A stretch of 64,000 bases of DNA from assembly GCA_051439375.1 (NCBI GenBank), contig JBFRWB010000195.1:1-64000 (forward strand), in the 5' to 3' direction. The notes under the pieces were generated by a model. That model was not told the DNA's origin. It worked only from the letters and a program-made list of their open reading frames with translations, and did no database searches. Made by a program: the position numbers and the translations under genes. The stretch comes from JBGTGT01 sp051439375. GTDB taxonomy: Bacteria; Cyanobacteriota; Cyanobacteriia; Cyanobacteriales; Microcystaceae. Positions 52,984 to 61,795 of this stretch are shown one piece after another; the stretch's first letter is position 1, and each line of letters opens with the position of its first letter.

Positions 52984-53135
52984 CTACGATTGATTTTAGC
53001 GTTTTATCAACACAATAAATAGATATTAACCCTTCAAAATCTGTAAGAAGATGATAACAGAAACGGATTTTTAGGGTATGTTAAAACAAGAAAACGAGAC
53101 ATTAAACATTAAAGAAACGAATTTCTAGGACATCC

Positions 53136-53927
53136 ATGAGTATCTTACGAATTTGGGCAATTGCAGCCAATGGTTTTCGAGAGGTTATCCGCGATCGCAT
53201 TCTCTATGTGATTGGCTTTTTTACCCTTGTCATGGCCTTTGGCTTTCGTGTTATTCCCGAACTCGCTGTTGGTGCAGATGCCAAGATTATTTTAGACTTG
53301 GGAATGGCGGCCACTTCCTTCTTAGGGGCGATTGTGGCCATTTTTGTGGGAACGGGTTTAATTAACAAAGAAATTGAAAAAAGAACGGTTTTAGTAATGA
53401 TTGCTAAACCCATTAGCCGTTTAGAGTTTATTATTGGCAAACATCTTGGATTAATGGGGGTTTTGGCCATTGTTGTCACCATGATGACAGCAATTTACAT
53501 CGGTATGATTAGCTGGGCTAACATGAGTGGTTGGGCTAAGATTGACTACTCCCTAGTTAGTATTTTAGTGGCTCAAGTCTTTTTATTACTGGAATTAGCG
53601 ATTGTAACGGCTTTTGCTCTAGTATTTGGCGTTTTTACCAGTTCTATCTTAGCAACACTCCTGAGTTTTGGGGTCTATTTAATGGGACATATTAGTAGTG
53701 CTTTACTACGCTTAGGACAAATTAGTAAAAATGAAAGTATTGAAGCTCTGACTAAAGGATTGTATGTCATTCTACCGAATTTAGATCGGTTTAATCTCAA
53801 AAATGATGCAATCTACGGTATCCTGCCTTCTTCTACTGATTTGCTACAAAGTGTCGTTTATGCCATTCTTTACACCGTGTTGTTGTTAACCGCAGCCATT
53901 CTTATTTTTTCCAGACGACAGTTTTGA
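53136..53927 (+). CDS. ABC-2 type transporter permease
   Basis: 263 residues with about six membrane spans (first at ~20-42, last at ~240-258). The N-terminal segment IAANGFREVIRDRILYVIG and KEIEKRTVLVMIAKPISRLE are typical of ABC-2 (DrrB/NatB-export-like) permeases, which pair with a separate ATPase. No ATPase gene is adjacent in this window. Substrate unknown. Confidence 0.85.
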   Translation: MSILRIWAIAANGFREVIRDRILYVIGFFTLVMAFGFRVIPELAVGADAKIILDLGMAATSFLGAIVAIFVGTGLINKEIEKRTVLVMIAKPISRLEFIIGKHLGLMGVLAIVVTMMTAIYIGMISWANMSGWAKIDYSLVSILVAQVFLLLELAIVTAFALVFGVFTSSILATLLSFGVYLMGHISSALLRLGQISKNESIEALTKGLYVILPNLDRFNLKNDAIYGILPSSTDLLQSVVYAILYTVLLLTAAILIFSRRQF

Positions 53928-53940
53928 TACAAAGTTTAAT

Positions 53941-54063
53941 TTGCCGAATCCGACATTGTTAACCCTTAAACAAATTGCTGATTATCTAGGTGTAAATCGC
54001 AGACTCATTACACGGCATTTTCCAGATTTATGTAGCTCTTTGGTTAAAAAGCGTTTTGTCAAG
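53941..54063 (+). pseudogene. HTH fragment resembling TnsD/TniQ-type C-terminal domain
   Basis: The frame from TTG at 53941 encodes LTLKQIADYLGVNRRLITRH, then FPDLCSSLVKKRF, a helix-turn-helix that fits the LGxxxxxLxxxFPxLC pattern of TniQ/TnsD-related proteins. After this the frame runs into low-complexity, palindromic sequence and antisense tRNA, with no domain. It lies 3' of the tRNA-Val gene, where Tn7-like and CAST elements often insert, so I read it as a decayed transposon remnant. An alternative is a fragment of another HTH regulator. Confidence 0.45.
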
Positions 54064-54179
54064 TCCCCTAAAATTAGAAGCATAAGATTGCAGTGGGACT
54101 TTGGAAGCATAAGGCTTCAGCTACTGCAAAGTTATGATTCAAGTCACATAATCTCTCAAAACCCTTACCATATCTGTAA

Positions 54180-54253
54180 TGGACGTAACTGGACTCGAAC
54201 CAGTGACCCCATCGATGTCAACGATGTACTCTAACCAACTGAGCTATACGTCC
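54180..54253 (-). tRNA. tRNA-Val (anticodon GAC)
   Basis: On the minus strand the acceptor arms GGACGTA/TACGTCC pair perfectly, with D-arm AGCTCAGTTGGTTAGAGT, anticodon stem CATCG/CGATG around TTGACAT (GAC), and T-arm ACTGG-TTCGAGT-CCAGT. The discriminator base is A and CCA is not encoded. It sits between the HTH fragment and the CpcD-like gene. Confidence 0.96.
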
Positions 54254-54412
54254 TATCCATTGGCTATCATATCACAACGAAGAGGTCTATCAGTCAACTT
54301 TTCTCACCTGATGAGACCAACAAAATTTTGGTTGTTCGGTATATATTGTGAAGTAAGATAAAAACGCCTTTACAGGAAATACAGGATTTTTCTCTTTGTA
54401 TTCGTCGCCGCC

Positions 54413-54856
54413 ATGACTAACAACATAAAAGATAATAGCGATCGCTCAGTGACCTTAACTGTTAAGGGATTGATACAACCCAACACTTCTAGTACCAGTA
54501 TCCGCACCCTAACCATTCCTTACCATGCTTTTTCCCGCACTTTACAGTGGGTTCAACGCCAAGGCGGTCGAATTCTAGAGATTGAGATTCAAGCATCGCC
54601 ATTTATGGCAGAATCAAAGGTAAATAAGCAGAATAACCCTATGTTATGGGAAGATATTCCTAAACAAAACCATTTACAAGAAGAAGCGACCCATCAATCT
54701 GTTGATGATATCTCCCGCCTTTTATCTCTTAATCTTGACACAGAAAAATATATCTCTCTATCTTCAAGAAGAAATCGCCGTAAAATAAAAACGAATAGGC
54801 GTAAAGTGTCCCCTGTTTATCCCTCATTACACCGTCGTCGAAAACGTAGAAGATAA
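54413..54856 (+). CDS. CpcD-like linker-domain protein with Arg-rich tail
   Basis: 147 residues. The first ~65 residues (SVTLTVKGLIQPN, then IRTLTIPYHAFSRTLQWVQR and QGGRILEIEI) fit the CpcD-type phycobilisome linker domain, whose hallmark is the PY...RxGGxI pattern. CpcD itself caps phycocyanin rods, and the same domain anchors FNR. Here it is followed by a ~70-residue acidic/polar region and a very basic end (RRNRRKIKTNRR, HRRRKRRR), which could bind RNA, DNA or membranes. No cpc genes are nearby. Assignment by pattern only. Confidence 0.7.
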   Translation: MTNNIKDNSDRSVTLTVKGLIQPNTSSTSIRTLTIPYHAFSRTLQWVQRQGGRILEIEIQASPFMAESKVNKQNNPMLWEDIPKQNHLQEEATHQSVDDISRLLSLNLDTEKYISLSSRRNRRKIKTNRRKVSPVYPSLHRRRKRRR

Positions 54857-55026
54857 GCCTTATGCCGAATGGGTTAGGACAATAGTAATCTCTGAAACCC
54901 TCTTGTCGTTTGCTTTGGCCTTCTACATAATGGCTTAGTGAGTAACACTACAGCCCCTATTCCTAATCATCACTCCTAATATTGTATTGTTGACCCTATT
55001 TGCCCATTTTGACCGAGGAGCCTTTT

Positions 55027-55755
55027 ATGTCGTCTTTTTCTGATCTATCTTACCAGCATTCTATTAATCCTACCCCCATTCCCCCCCCTAGTCACCCCCG
55101 CCAAAATCGAGCGATTGGTCTAGTCAAAGGGACATTTCGGTTAACAGAAGGGGAAGTTACCCGTGGGACGCTGCTAACAGAAAATGGAGATAAAATTGAG
55201 GCAGTTTTATTGGGTAAAATGTTCAGTCTGCTCAAAAAACATATTAGTCTTTCTCAGTCCCATCTTTGGGTGGTTTATCCTCGAACCCGACAGGAAAGCG
55301 ATCGCCTACATCTACAAATTACAGGGGTTTGGGAACCCGAAACCCTACACCCAGACATCTCAGAAGCAGAAACCTTTCAATCCCAAGATGGATTTTTCTC
55401 AGTTCGCGGCGAAGTGGTCTATTCGTCCAAGGAAAGAGAGGTTATTATTGTTAAAATTCGTCAATCTCCCAAGGAAGGACAGAAAAAGATCAAGTTTTTC
55501 AAGCTTAAACTCAAAGGAACTTTATCAGAAAAACCTGTGGGTCGTTTTTGGGATCTAACGGTTCAACGACAGGGTAATAATCTAGTTATCCTAACAGGAG
55601 AAGATTTAGGCTGGTCAATTAAACGAAAACCCTTTGCTAAAAAGGCTTCTAAGAAACCGTTTAACCGTCTTACCCCTCAAAGCGATCGCCCAAAACCCCG
55701 TCGGGCTTTAACCCAGAAAATTTCTTCTAAACCCCTTCCTAAAAAAACACAGTAG
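55027..55755 (+). CDS. conserved hypothetical protein with basic C-terminus
   Basis: 242 residues. The start is the ATG preceded by GAGGAG; an in-frame ATG nine codons upstream is not supported. The central region (~residues 30-190) is beta-rich (GLVKGTFRLTEGEVTRGTLL, LWVVYPRTRQ, EVVYSSKEREVIIVKIRQ) and may be an OB-like fold. The last ~50 residues are Lys/Arg/Pro-rich. I do not recognise it beyond similarity to cyanobacterial hypotheticals. It follows the CpcD-like gene with its own ~170-bp gap; both proteins end in a basic tail. Confidence 0.6.
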   Translation: MSSFSDLSYQHSINPTPIPPPSHPRQNRAIGLVKGTFRLTEGEVTRGTLLTENGDKIEAVLLGKMFSLLKKHISLSQSHLWVVYPRTRQESDRLHLQITGVWEPETLHPDISEAETFQSQDGFFSVRGEVVYSSKEREVIIVKIRQSPKEGQKKIKFFKLKLKGTLSEKPVGRFWDLTVQRQGNNLVILTGEDLGWSIKRKPFAKKASKKPFNRLTPQSDRPKPRRALTQKISSKPLPKKTQ

Positions 55756-55763
55756 TTGATCAT

Positions 55764-55820
55764 GGTGGGCAATTAATCTGAAAATTTGAAGCGAGTACTA
55801 GCCAATGTAAATTGTCCACC
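55764..55820. mobile_element. diverged copy of the GGTGGGC element
   Basis: GGTGGGCAATT and AATTGTCCACC form the ends of a 57-bp segment matching the length and end sequence of the two elements at 51539 and 52926, with a different core. Confidence 0.6.
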
Positions 55821-55986
55821 TTATTCTTAAGGTTTAGTTTTCTTTTTTAATTGGTCTCAAAAGTCTTCATAAAAGAGATAACTTAGAGTTTTCCCCTGTA
55901 TCTCAATTTTTCTTGATTTGTTACACAACTTTACAAAACGAATGTGTTATGATGAATGACCATGTTAAAGGAGAGTGTAAAAATAA

Positions 55987-57168
55987 ATGCCTTATCAACG
56001 TTTAAAAGTTTCTACCCCTTCCCCTGTCTTATCTTGGGCAAGCCACGAATTAGGGTCAAATGAGTACACAATGGCTAAAAATGTGGCTTCTTTGCCCTTT
56101 GTTTACAAACACGTCGCTTTAATGCCCGATGTTCACCTTGGAAAAGGTGCATTAGTGGGTTCAGTTATCGCCACCAAAGATGCAGTCATCCCTGCTGCGG
56201 TGGGGGTTGATCTTGGTTGTGGTATGGCTGCCATTAAACTGCCTTTCACAGCTACTCAATTAGAGGGAAAGTTAAAGAAAATTCGCCAAGATATCGAAGC
56301 AGCCATTCCTGTTGGCTTTAATGAGAATAAAAGTTCAGATAAAAGTGTAAGCAATTGGCAAGGATGGAAAGACTTTAAACACCTACATTCTGGGGTAAAA
56401 GACCTCGAAACCAAAGCGTTACGCCAAATGGGATCTTTGGGTGGCGGGAATCACTTTATTGAAGTTTGTTTGGACACAGAAGACCAAGTGTGGCTGATGT
56501 TACACTCTGGTTCGCGTCATATTGGCAATAAATTGGCGCAATGTCATATTAGTACGGCTAAAGAGTTAGCTAAATTGACAGAAACTAAGTTACCTGACCC
56601 AGACTTATCCTATTTTGTGGTAGGAACGCCCGAATTTACAGCCTATTGGCGTGATTTACAGTGGGCGCAAGACTATGCCCGATTTAACCGTGACGTGATG
56701 ATGTCTCGCTTTAAAAAGATTATTGAGAAACATCTCGCAGGAGGAAAACCCACTAAACCCTTATTAACGGTAAATTGTCACCATAATTACGCTGAGAAAG
56801 AGGTTCATTTTGGCGAAGAGGTTTATGTGACTCGCAAAGGGGCAGTTCGCGCCCAAGAAAGTGATTATGGTATTATTCCGGGGTCAATGGGGACTAAATC
56901 TTACATTGTCAAAGGTAAAGGCCACCATGATAGTTTTTGTAGTTGTTCTCATGGCGCAGGGCGTTTAATGTCTCGAAGTAAAGCGAAAAAGAGTTTTACT
57001 TTAGATGATTTGCTGCAACAAACCCAAGGGATTGAATGTCGCAAAGATAGAGGGGTTTTAGATGAAATTCCTAGTGCTTACAAACCCATTGATGAGGTGA
57101 TGGAACAACAATCTGATTTAGTGGAAGTGGTTGCGACGCTTAAACAAGTGGTTTGTGTTAAAGGTTGA
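55987..57168 (+). CDS. rtcB: RtcB-family RNA ligase
   Basis: 393 residues. RtcB joins 2',3'-cyclic phosphate and 5'-OH RNA ends using GTP and Mn2+. The metal-binding Cys is in GVDLGCGMAAIK; MPDVHLGKGALVGSVIA and GSLGGGNHFIEV are family motifs, LMLHSGSRHIG holds the metal His pair, and SHGAGRLMSRSKA carries the guanylylated His. Length is slightly under E. coli RtcB (408), with no gap in the motifs. No archease gene is adjacent, but a terminator follows. AAAGGAGAG supports the ATG start. Confidence 0.93.
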   Translation: MPYQRLKVSTPSPVLSWASHELGSNEYTMAKNVASLPFVYKHVALMPDVHLGKGALVGSVIATKDAVIPAAVGVDLGCGMAAIKLPFTATQLEGKLKKIRQDIEAAIPVGFNENKSSDKSVSNWQGWKDFKHLHSGVKDLETKALRQMGSLGGGNHFIEVCLDTEDQVWLMLHSGSRHIGNKLAQCHISTAKELAKLTETKLPDPDLSYFVVGTPEFTAYWRDLQWAQDYARFNRDVMMSRFKKIIEKHLAGGKPTKPLLTVNCHHNYAEKEVHFGEEVYVTRKGAVRAQESDYGIIPGSMGTKSYIVKGKGHHDSFCSCSHGAGRLMSRSKAKKSFTLDDLLQQTQGIECRKDRGVLDEIPSAYKPIDEVMEQQSDLVEVVATLKQVVCVKG

Positions 57169-57182
57169 ATGATTTTGGAAGT

Positions 57183-57210
57183 ATGAGGACTTCTGCCGAC
57201 ATTTTGTTAA
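57183..57210. repeat. 28-bp dispersed repeat, copy 2
   Basis: ATGAGGACTTCTGCCGACAT then TTTGTTAA; matches 39362-39389 at 26 of 28 positions. It lies just before the rtcB terminator. Confidence 0.75.
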
Positions 57211-57216
57211 TTTTTC

Positions 57217-57240
57217 AGGTGGGTAAAGCCTACCTTTTTT
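57217..57240 (+). terminator. rho-independent terminator of rtcB
   Basis: AGGTGGG-TAAAG-CCTACCT (seven pairs, one G-T) followed by a T-run, 49 bp after the rtcB stop codon. Confidence 0.85.
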
Positions 57241-57367
57241 GTTTTATAAAATGGTTAAATAAGTTTTTGGTTTTCCCCCGATTACTGAGGAGACTTTTAA
57301 CCCAATTTTTTGGTAAGTTTACTATTAAATTAAATTAAACTGATAACTGATCACTGATGACTGATAA

Positions 57368-57730
57368 TTACTGAAGTTGTAAAATCTCCAGACAAAACCG
57401 AGTCATTGTTTGTAAGCGATCGCTAATTTGCCGTAACCGAGACTGACGAGTTTCCCCTTGACGAGAAGATTGCAGAAACAGCATCTCAGTCTCCACTAAA
57501 CGCATCATACGATACAACTCCGTTTGTCGAGATTGCCATTGTCCTATACTGTTTAAGTTAAGGTTATCTGCCTTAAGCGGAACAATAAAACTATAAAACT
57601 GGTCTTTGAACTCACCAAAACAACGTTTAAGCTGATTTATCTCTATTTTTTCAGAATTGAGTAAATTTTGTAAGGACTGACAATTTTCTAATAAAAGTTG
57701 ATAGTGATTTTGCCAAGAAGTCGGTAGCAT
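57368..57730 (-). CDS. patD: PatD-like protein
   Basis: 120-residue helical protein. MLPTSWQNHYQLLLENCQ, then WQSRQTELYRMMRLVETEM and LFLQSSRQGETRQSRLR match the family of PatD, which controls heterocyst frequency and interacts with FtsZ in Anabaena. Homologues occur in unicellular cyanobacteria as well, where the role would be cell-division related (inference). Single gene, convergent with rtcB. Confidence 0.68.
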   Translation of the reverse strand: MLPTSWQNHYQLLLENCQSLQNLLNSEKIEINQLKRCFGEFKDQFYSFIVPLKADNLNLNSIGQWQSRQTELYRMMRLVETEMLFLQSSRQGETRQSRLRQISDRLQTMTRFCLEILQLQ

Positions 57731-57960
57731 AGGACACCAAATTGCGATAGAATTTGTAAATTATTATTAAACTATTTAAAAAAGTTGAAGCAGCCCTGAG
57801 ATTGCTTCTACCATCGAAAATCATTAAGACAAATCAAGAAATTAGCTCATCCCCTTTTTATTGAGTGAGAATAAAGAAATCAATGCCAAAGGGGGGTACG
57901 TTAATTCTAACCTAATCTGCAATCCTACTCTATTATCGTAAATTCTCAATCGAGCAAGCC

Positions 57961-60204
57961 ATGAACGCCACTATCCTCGAATCTCCTAAGCCCCCACAAG
58001 AATTAATCATCCCTAGCTGGCTGACAGATTGTATGGTTCATTATGAATCCTATCCCCACGCTGAAGATGTCGGATTAATTTGTCGCGCCTTTAACTTTGC
58101 GTACCAACTACACGAAGGACAATATCGCAAATCCGGTGAACCCTATATTGCCCATCCCGTCGCTGTTGCTGGACTATTGCGGGATTTAGGGGGAGATAAA
58201 GCCATGATTGCTGCTGGTTTTCTCCATGATGTAGTAGAAGATACCGACGTTACCTCAGATGACATTGAACAACGCTTTGGCCGAGAAGTTCGTCTCCTAG
58301 TAGAAGGCGTTACAAAGTTATCAAAATTTAACTTTTCTAGTAAAACGGAACACCAAGCAGAAAACTTTCGTCGGATGTTTTTGGCAATGGCCAAGGATAT
58401 TAGGGTAATTGTGGTGAAATTAGCCGATCGCCTCCACAATATGCGAACCCTCGAACATCTCAAACTAGAAAAACGGGTACGCATCGCCACCGAAACTAGG
58501 GAAATTTTTGCCCCCTTAGCCAATCGTTTAGGAATATGGCGAGTTAAGTGGGAACTAGAAGACTTATCCTTTAAATACCTTGAACCAAACGCCTATCGAA
58601 ACATTCAGTCCTTAGTCGCAGAAAGACGGGTAGATCGGGAAGTCAGGTTAGAAAAAATCAAAGATTTACTGCGTTATCGCCTCGAAAGTGTGGGAATTAG
58701 CGTAGTAGAACTACAAGGACGACCCAAACATTTGTATGGAATTTATCATAAAATGGAACGGCAAAATAAAGAATTCCACGAAATCTATGATATAGCTGCC
58801 CTAAGAATCATCGTTAACAGCAACGAAGAATGTTATCGTTCCCTTGCCATCGTTCACGATGCCTTTCGTCCCATTCCGGGGCGATTTAAAGATTATATAG
58901 GGCTTCCCAAACCGAATCGTTATCAATCCCTCCATACCACTGTCGTCGGATTAAACGGCCGTCCCCTAGAAGTACAAATCCGTACTTTAGAAATGCACCA
59001 TATTGCCGAATATGGTATCGCCGCCCATTGGAAGTACAAAGAAACAGGGGGATCAGAGTTTGGGGAACTAACCTCAGAAGACGAGAAATTTACATGGTTA
59101 CGTCAATTATTAGAATGGCAGAGTGATCTAAAAGATGCTCAAGAATATGTCGATAACTTAAAAGATAATCTCTTTGATGATGATGTTTATGTATTCACCC
59201 CCCAAGGAGACGTAATTTCCTTGGCCAGAGGAGCAACCCCCGTAGATTTCGCCTATCGTATTCACACAGAAGTCGGTAATCACATGAAAGGGGCGCGGGT
59301 GAATGGCCGTTGGACAGTATTGGATAAACCCCTAGAAAATGGGGACATTGTAGAAATTGTCACCCAAAAGAACGCCCATCCTAGCTTAGATTGGTTAAAT
59401 TTTGTCGTTACCCCTAGCGCACGTCATCGGATTCGTCAGTGGTACAAGCGGTCACGACGAGAGCAGAATATTACCCGTGGCCGGGAGATATTAGAAAAAG
59501 AATTGGGTAAAAGTGGCTTAGAATCTATCCTCAAGTCAGAAGGAATGCAAACCGTCGCCGAACGCTGTAATTTCCACACCGTTGACGATTTATTAGCTGC
59601 GGTGGGCTACGGAGAAGTCACCCTCAATCAAGTGGTTAATCGTTGGCGAGAAGTCACCGTTACCGAACAAGATCCCACAACCGAAGAACAAACCACAGAA
59701 CTTCCCACCTTCAATGATAAAAGTAACGATAAACCCCGAAAAAGTTCCTCCCCTATCGCTGGAATTGAAGGATTGGTCTATTATATTGCTGGATGCTGTA
59801 ATCCCCTCCCCGGTGAACCCATTATGGGCATTGTCTCCCGTGGGGCTAAAGGTATTGGGATTCATCGCCAAGGTTGTCCGAATGTGGAGAATGTGGAAGG
59901 TGATCGCTTAATTCCCGTTCGTTGGAATCCCACCGATAGTAAGGGAAACAGCTTAACCTATCCCGTAGATTTACAAATTGAAGTCTTAGACCGTATTGGA
60001 GTCTTTAAAGATATATTATTGCGTCTGAGTGATCAAAGTATTAATGTGCGCAATGCAGGGGTGAAAACCAACCCCGGTCAACCCGCCATCATTGAACTAA
60101 CCTTAGATATTCGGGATCATCAGCAACTAGAACAGGTCATGCAGCGAATTCATAAGATGAGTGACATTCTGGATATTCGCCGTGTTCGTCATCAAGAAAT
60201 TTAA
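57961..60204 (+). CDS. spoT: bifunctional (p)ppGpp synthetase/hydrolase (RSH)
   Basis: 747 residues. The HD hydrolase domain (~45-200) has YIAHPVAVAGLLRDLGGDK and AAGFLHDVVEDTD, with VKLADRLHNMRTL. The synthetase domain (~240-350) has YGIYHKMERQNKEFHEIYD and LPKPNRYQSLHTTV. A TGS domain (~410-470; DVYVFTPQGDVISLARG), helical region and ACT domain (~670-740) follow. Both catalytic sites look intact, so it both makes and degrades the alarmone in stringent and darkness responses. Large gene with a strong terminator downstream. Confidence 0.95.
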   Translation: MNATILESPKPPQELIIPSWLTDCMVHYESYPHAEDVGLICRAFNFAYQLHEGQYRKSGEPYIAHPVAVAGLLRDLGGDKAMIAAGFLHDVVEDTDVTSDDIEQRFGREVRLLVEGVTKLSKFNFSSKTEHQAENFRRMFLAMAKDIRVIVVKLADRLHNMRTLEHLKLEKRVRIATETREIFAPLANRLGIWRVKWELEDLSFKYLEPNAYRNIQSLVAERRVDREVRLEKIKDLLRYRLESVGISVVELQGRPKHLYGIYHKMERQNKEFHEIYDIAALRIIVNSNEECYRSLAIVHDAFRPIPGRFKDYIGLPKPNRYQSLHTTVVGLNGRPLEVQIRTLEMHHIAEYGIAAHWKYKETGGSEFGELTSEDEKFTWLRQLLEWQSDLKDAQEYVDNLKDNLFDDDVYVFTPQGDVISLARGATPVDFAYRIHTEVGNHMKGARVNGRWTVLDKPLENGDIVEIVTQKNAHPSLDWLNFVVTPSARHRIRQWYKRSRREQNITRGREILEKELGKSGLESILKSEGMQTVAERCNFHTVDDLLAAVGYGEVTLNQVVNRWREVTVTEQDPTTEEQTTELPTFNDKSNDKPRKSSSPIAGIEGLVYYIAGCCNPLPGEPIMGIVSRGAKGIGIHRQGCPNVENVEGDRLIPVRWNPTDSKGNSLTYPVDLQIEVLDRIGVFKDILLRLSDQSINVRNAGVKTNPGQPAIIELTLDIRDHQQLEQVMQRIHKMSDILDIRRVRHQEI

Positions 60205-60306
60205 GTTCAGTAAAATTTCATTACAAATTATCAATAAATTGCGATTTCTTGCAGCGAAGCTAAAGTCTAATGATAGACTGAAATTAGTAGATGCACCCTG
60301 ATATTT

Positions 60307-60339
60307 ACGGAGAGTCTCTCAAGGGATTCTCCGTTTTTT
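60307..60339 (+). terminator. rho-independent terminator of the RSH gene
   Basis: ACGGAGA and TCTCCGT pair around a 14-base loop, directly followed by TTTTTT. It lies 100 bp beyond the stop codon. Confidence 0.88.
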
Positions 60340-60445
60340 AAGATCCAAGTTAAGCAGAAAAGAAAGCGGTTGGACTACCCTTATCTTGTGTAAAATATTC
60401 GTAGCATAATCAGACAAAAACAGGGTATCGTACCCAAAATATTCC

Positions 60446-61732
60446 ATGAAAACCTTTATCATTATTTGGCTTGGCCAATTAGTCTCCCTCTTAGGGTCGG
60501 GTCTCAGTGGATTCGCAGTTGGGGTTTGGGTCTATCAACAAACTAATTCTGTTTCACAGTACACCTTTCTTGGTTTTTTAAGCACGTTACCCTTTCTATT
60601 ATTCGCTCCCCTAGCAGGGATTGCAGCTGACCGATGGAGTCGCCGTCGTTTAATGATTCTCAGCGATAGTATCGCAGCGATTAGTTCTTTGATCTTGCTT
60701 ATTCTGTTTGTTACTAGGAACATACAAATTTGGCACATCTATGTCGCTAATTTTGTCAACTTAACAGGGAATACCTTTCAAAGTCCTGCTTACATTGCTT
60801 TAAGTAGTCAATTAGTTCCAGAAGAACAATTAGGCCGTGCGGGGGGTCTCCGACAAATTGCTATAGCAAGCTCTAATTTACTGTCACCGATGTTAGCAGG
60901 TGTCTTGTTAGTCATTGTCCAACTTCAAGGAATCTTATTAATTGATATAGTGACTTGTTTAATAGCGGTAATTATCTTACTCATCGTTCCTTTAAATAAT
61001 CTTCGATCTGCTAGGACAACTTTGCCTCAAAAACAGCTTTCTTCTGGGAAAACTATGTTTTTTGAAGGAATTCAATTCTTAAAAGAGCGCAGAGAACTAT
61101 TATGGTTATTCTTATTTTTGATGGGAGCAAATTTTTTAATGGGACTGGTGACTATTTTGTTTACCCCACTGGTTCTTTCTGTAACAACACCTAACATCTT
61201 AGGCTTTTTACTTTCGTGGGGAGGAATTGGAATGTTACTCGGAGGAGGTGTGATCAGTATAAGAGGAAATAGTCGCCATCCCATCAATGATTTGTTAAAC
61301 TTCACCTTATTGTGTGGTGTGTGCATTTTAGCAGCTGGCTTAAAACCATCTATTGTGCTTTATGGCATCTGTGTTTTTCTCTTTATGTTCAGTATTGTTA
61401 TCGTTGATATATCTGGTCAAGTCTTAGTACAGCGAAAGGTTGAACCTTCCTTTCAAGGTCGTATTTTTGCCTTAAAGTCTGCGATGCAAGCTGGAATGAT
61501 GTGTTTTGCCTACTTAATGAGTGGATTACTTGCTGATCGGATCTTTGAACCCCTTATGGCAACAGAAGGGTTATTATCAACAACAATTGGACAAATCATT
61601 GGTACGGGACAAGGCAGGGGAATCGGTCTAATGTTTGCTCTAGCAGGCGGTTTAACGATTTTGGCCACAACCATAGCCTATAACCAGCCTCGCTTAAGAA
61701 ATATTGAAAAATTACCCAATTGGAAGTCTTGA
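60446..61732 (+). CDS. major facilitator superfamily transporter
   Basis: 428 residues with about 12 membrane spans. The loop-2/3 motif GIAADRWSRRRLMILSDS and the N-terminal LGQLVSLLGSGLSGFAVGVW are typical of the MFS_3-type exporters related to EntS and macrolide efflux proteins. Substrate cannot be determined. The stop codon abuts a stem-loop block that looks like a transposon end. Confidence 0.88.
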   Translation: MKTFIIIWLGQLVSLLGSGLSGFAVGVWVYQQTNSVSQYTFLGFLSTLPFLLFAPLAGIAADRWSRRRLMILSDSIAAISSLILLILFVTRNIQIWHIYVANFVNLTGNTFQSPAYIALSSQLVPEEQLGRAGGLRQIAIASSNLLSPMLAGVLLVIVQLQGILLIDIVTCLIAVIILLIVPLNNLRSARTTLPQKQLSSGKTMFFEGIQFLKERRELLWLFLFLMGANFLMGLVTILFTPLVLSVTTPNILGFLLSWGGIGMLLGGGVISIRGNSRHPINDLLNFTLLCGVCILAAGLKPSIVLYGICVFLFMFSIVIVDISGQVLVQRKVEPSFQGRIFALKSAMQAGMMCFAYLMSGLLADRIFEPLMATEGLLSTTIGQIIGTGQGRGIGLMFALAGGLTILATTIAYNQPRLRNIEKLPNWKS

Positions 61733-61784
61733 CATTCCCACGTACCCAAGAAGACGTGGGATTCTTGCTTCTAGCAAGTGTCAA
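61729..61784. mobile_element. stem-loop block resembling an IS200/IS605 end
   Basis: TTGACA/TGTCAA form outer arms; inside are CCCACGT-(10)-ACGTGGG and CTTGC-TTCTA-GCAAG hairpins. Such subterminal hairpins with the sequence CCCACG...CGTGGGATTC are found at ends of IS200/IS605-family elements in cyanobacteria (from memory). No transposase gene is near, so this is a solo end, or it serves as the MFS gene terminator. Confidence 0.5.
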
Positions 61785-61795
61785 AACTAAGATTC

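Noticed and set aside
54179..54361. Plus-strand frame starting MDVTGLEPVTPS
   Set aside because: It is the antisense of tRNA-Val, a well-known artefact in bacterial annotation.
57368..57730. Inference that the organism makes heterocysts because PatD is present
   Set aside because: PatD-like proteins also occur in unicellular cyanobacteria; nothing else here indicates heterocysts.
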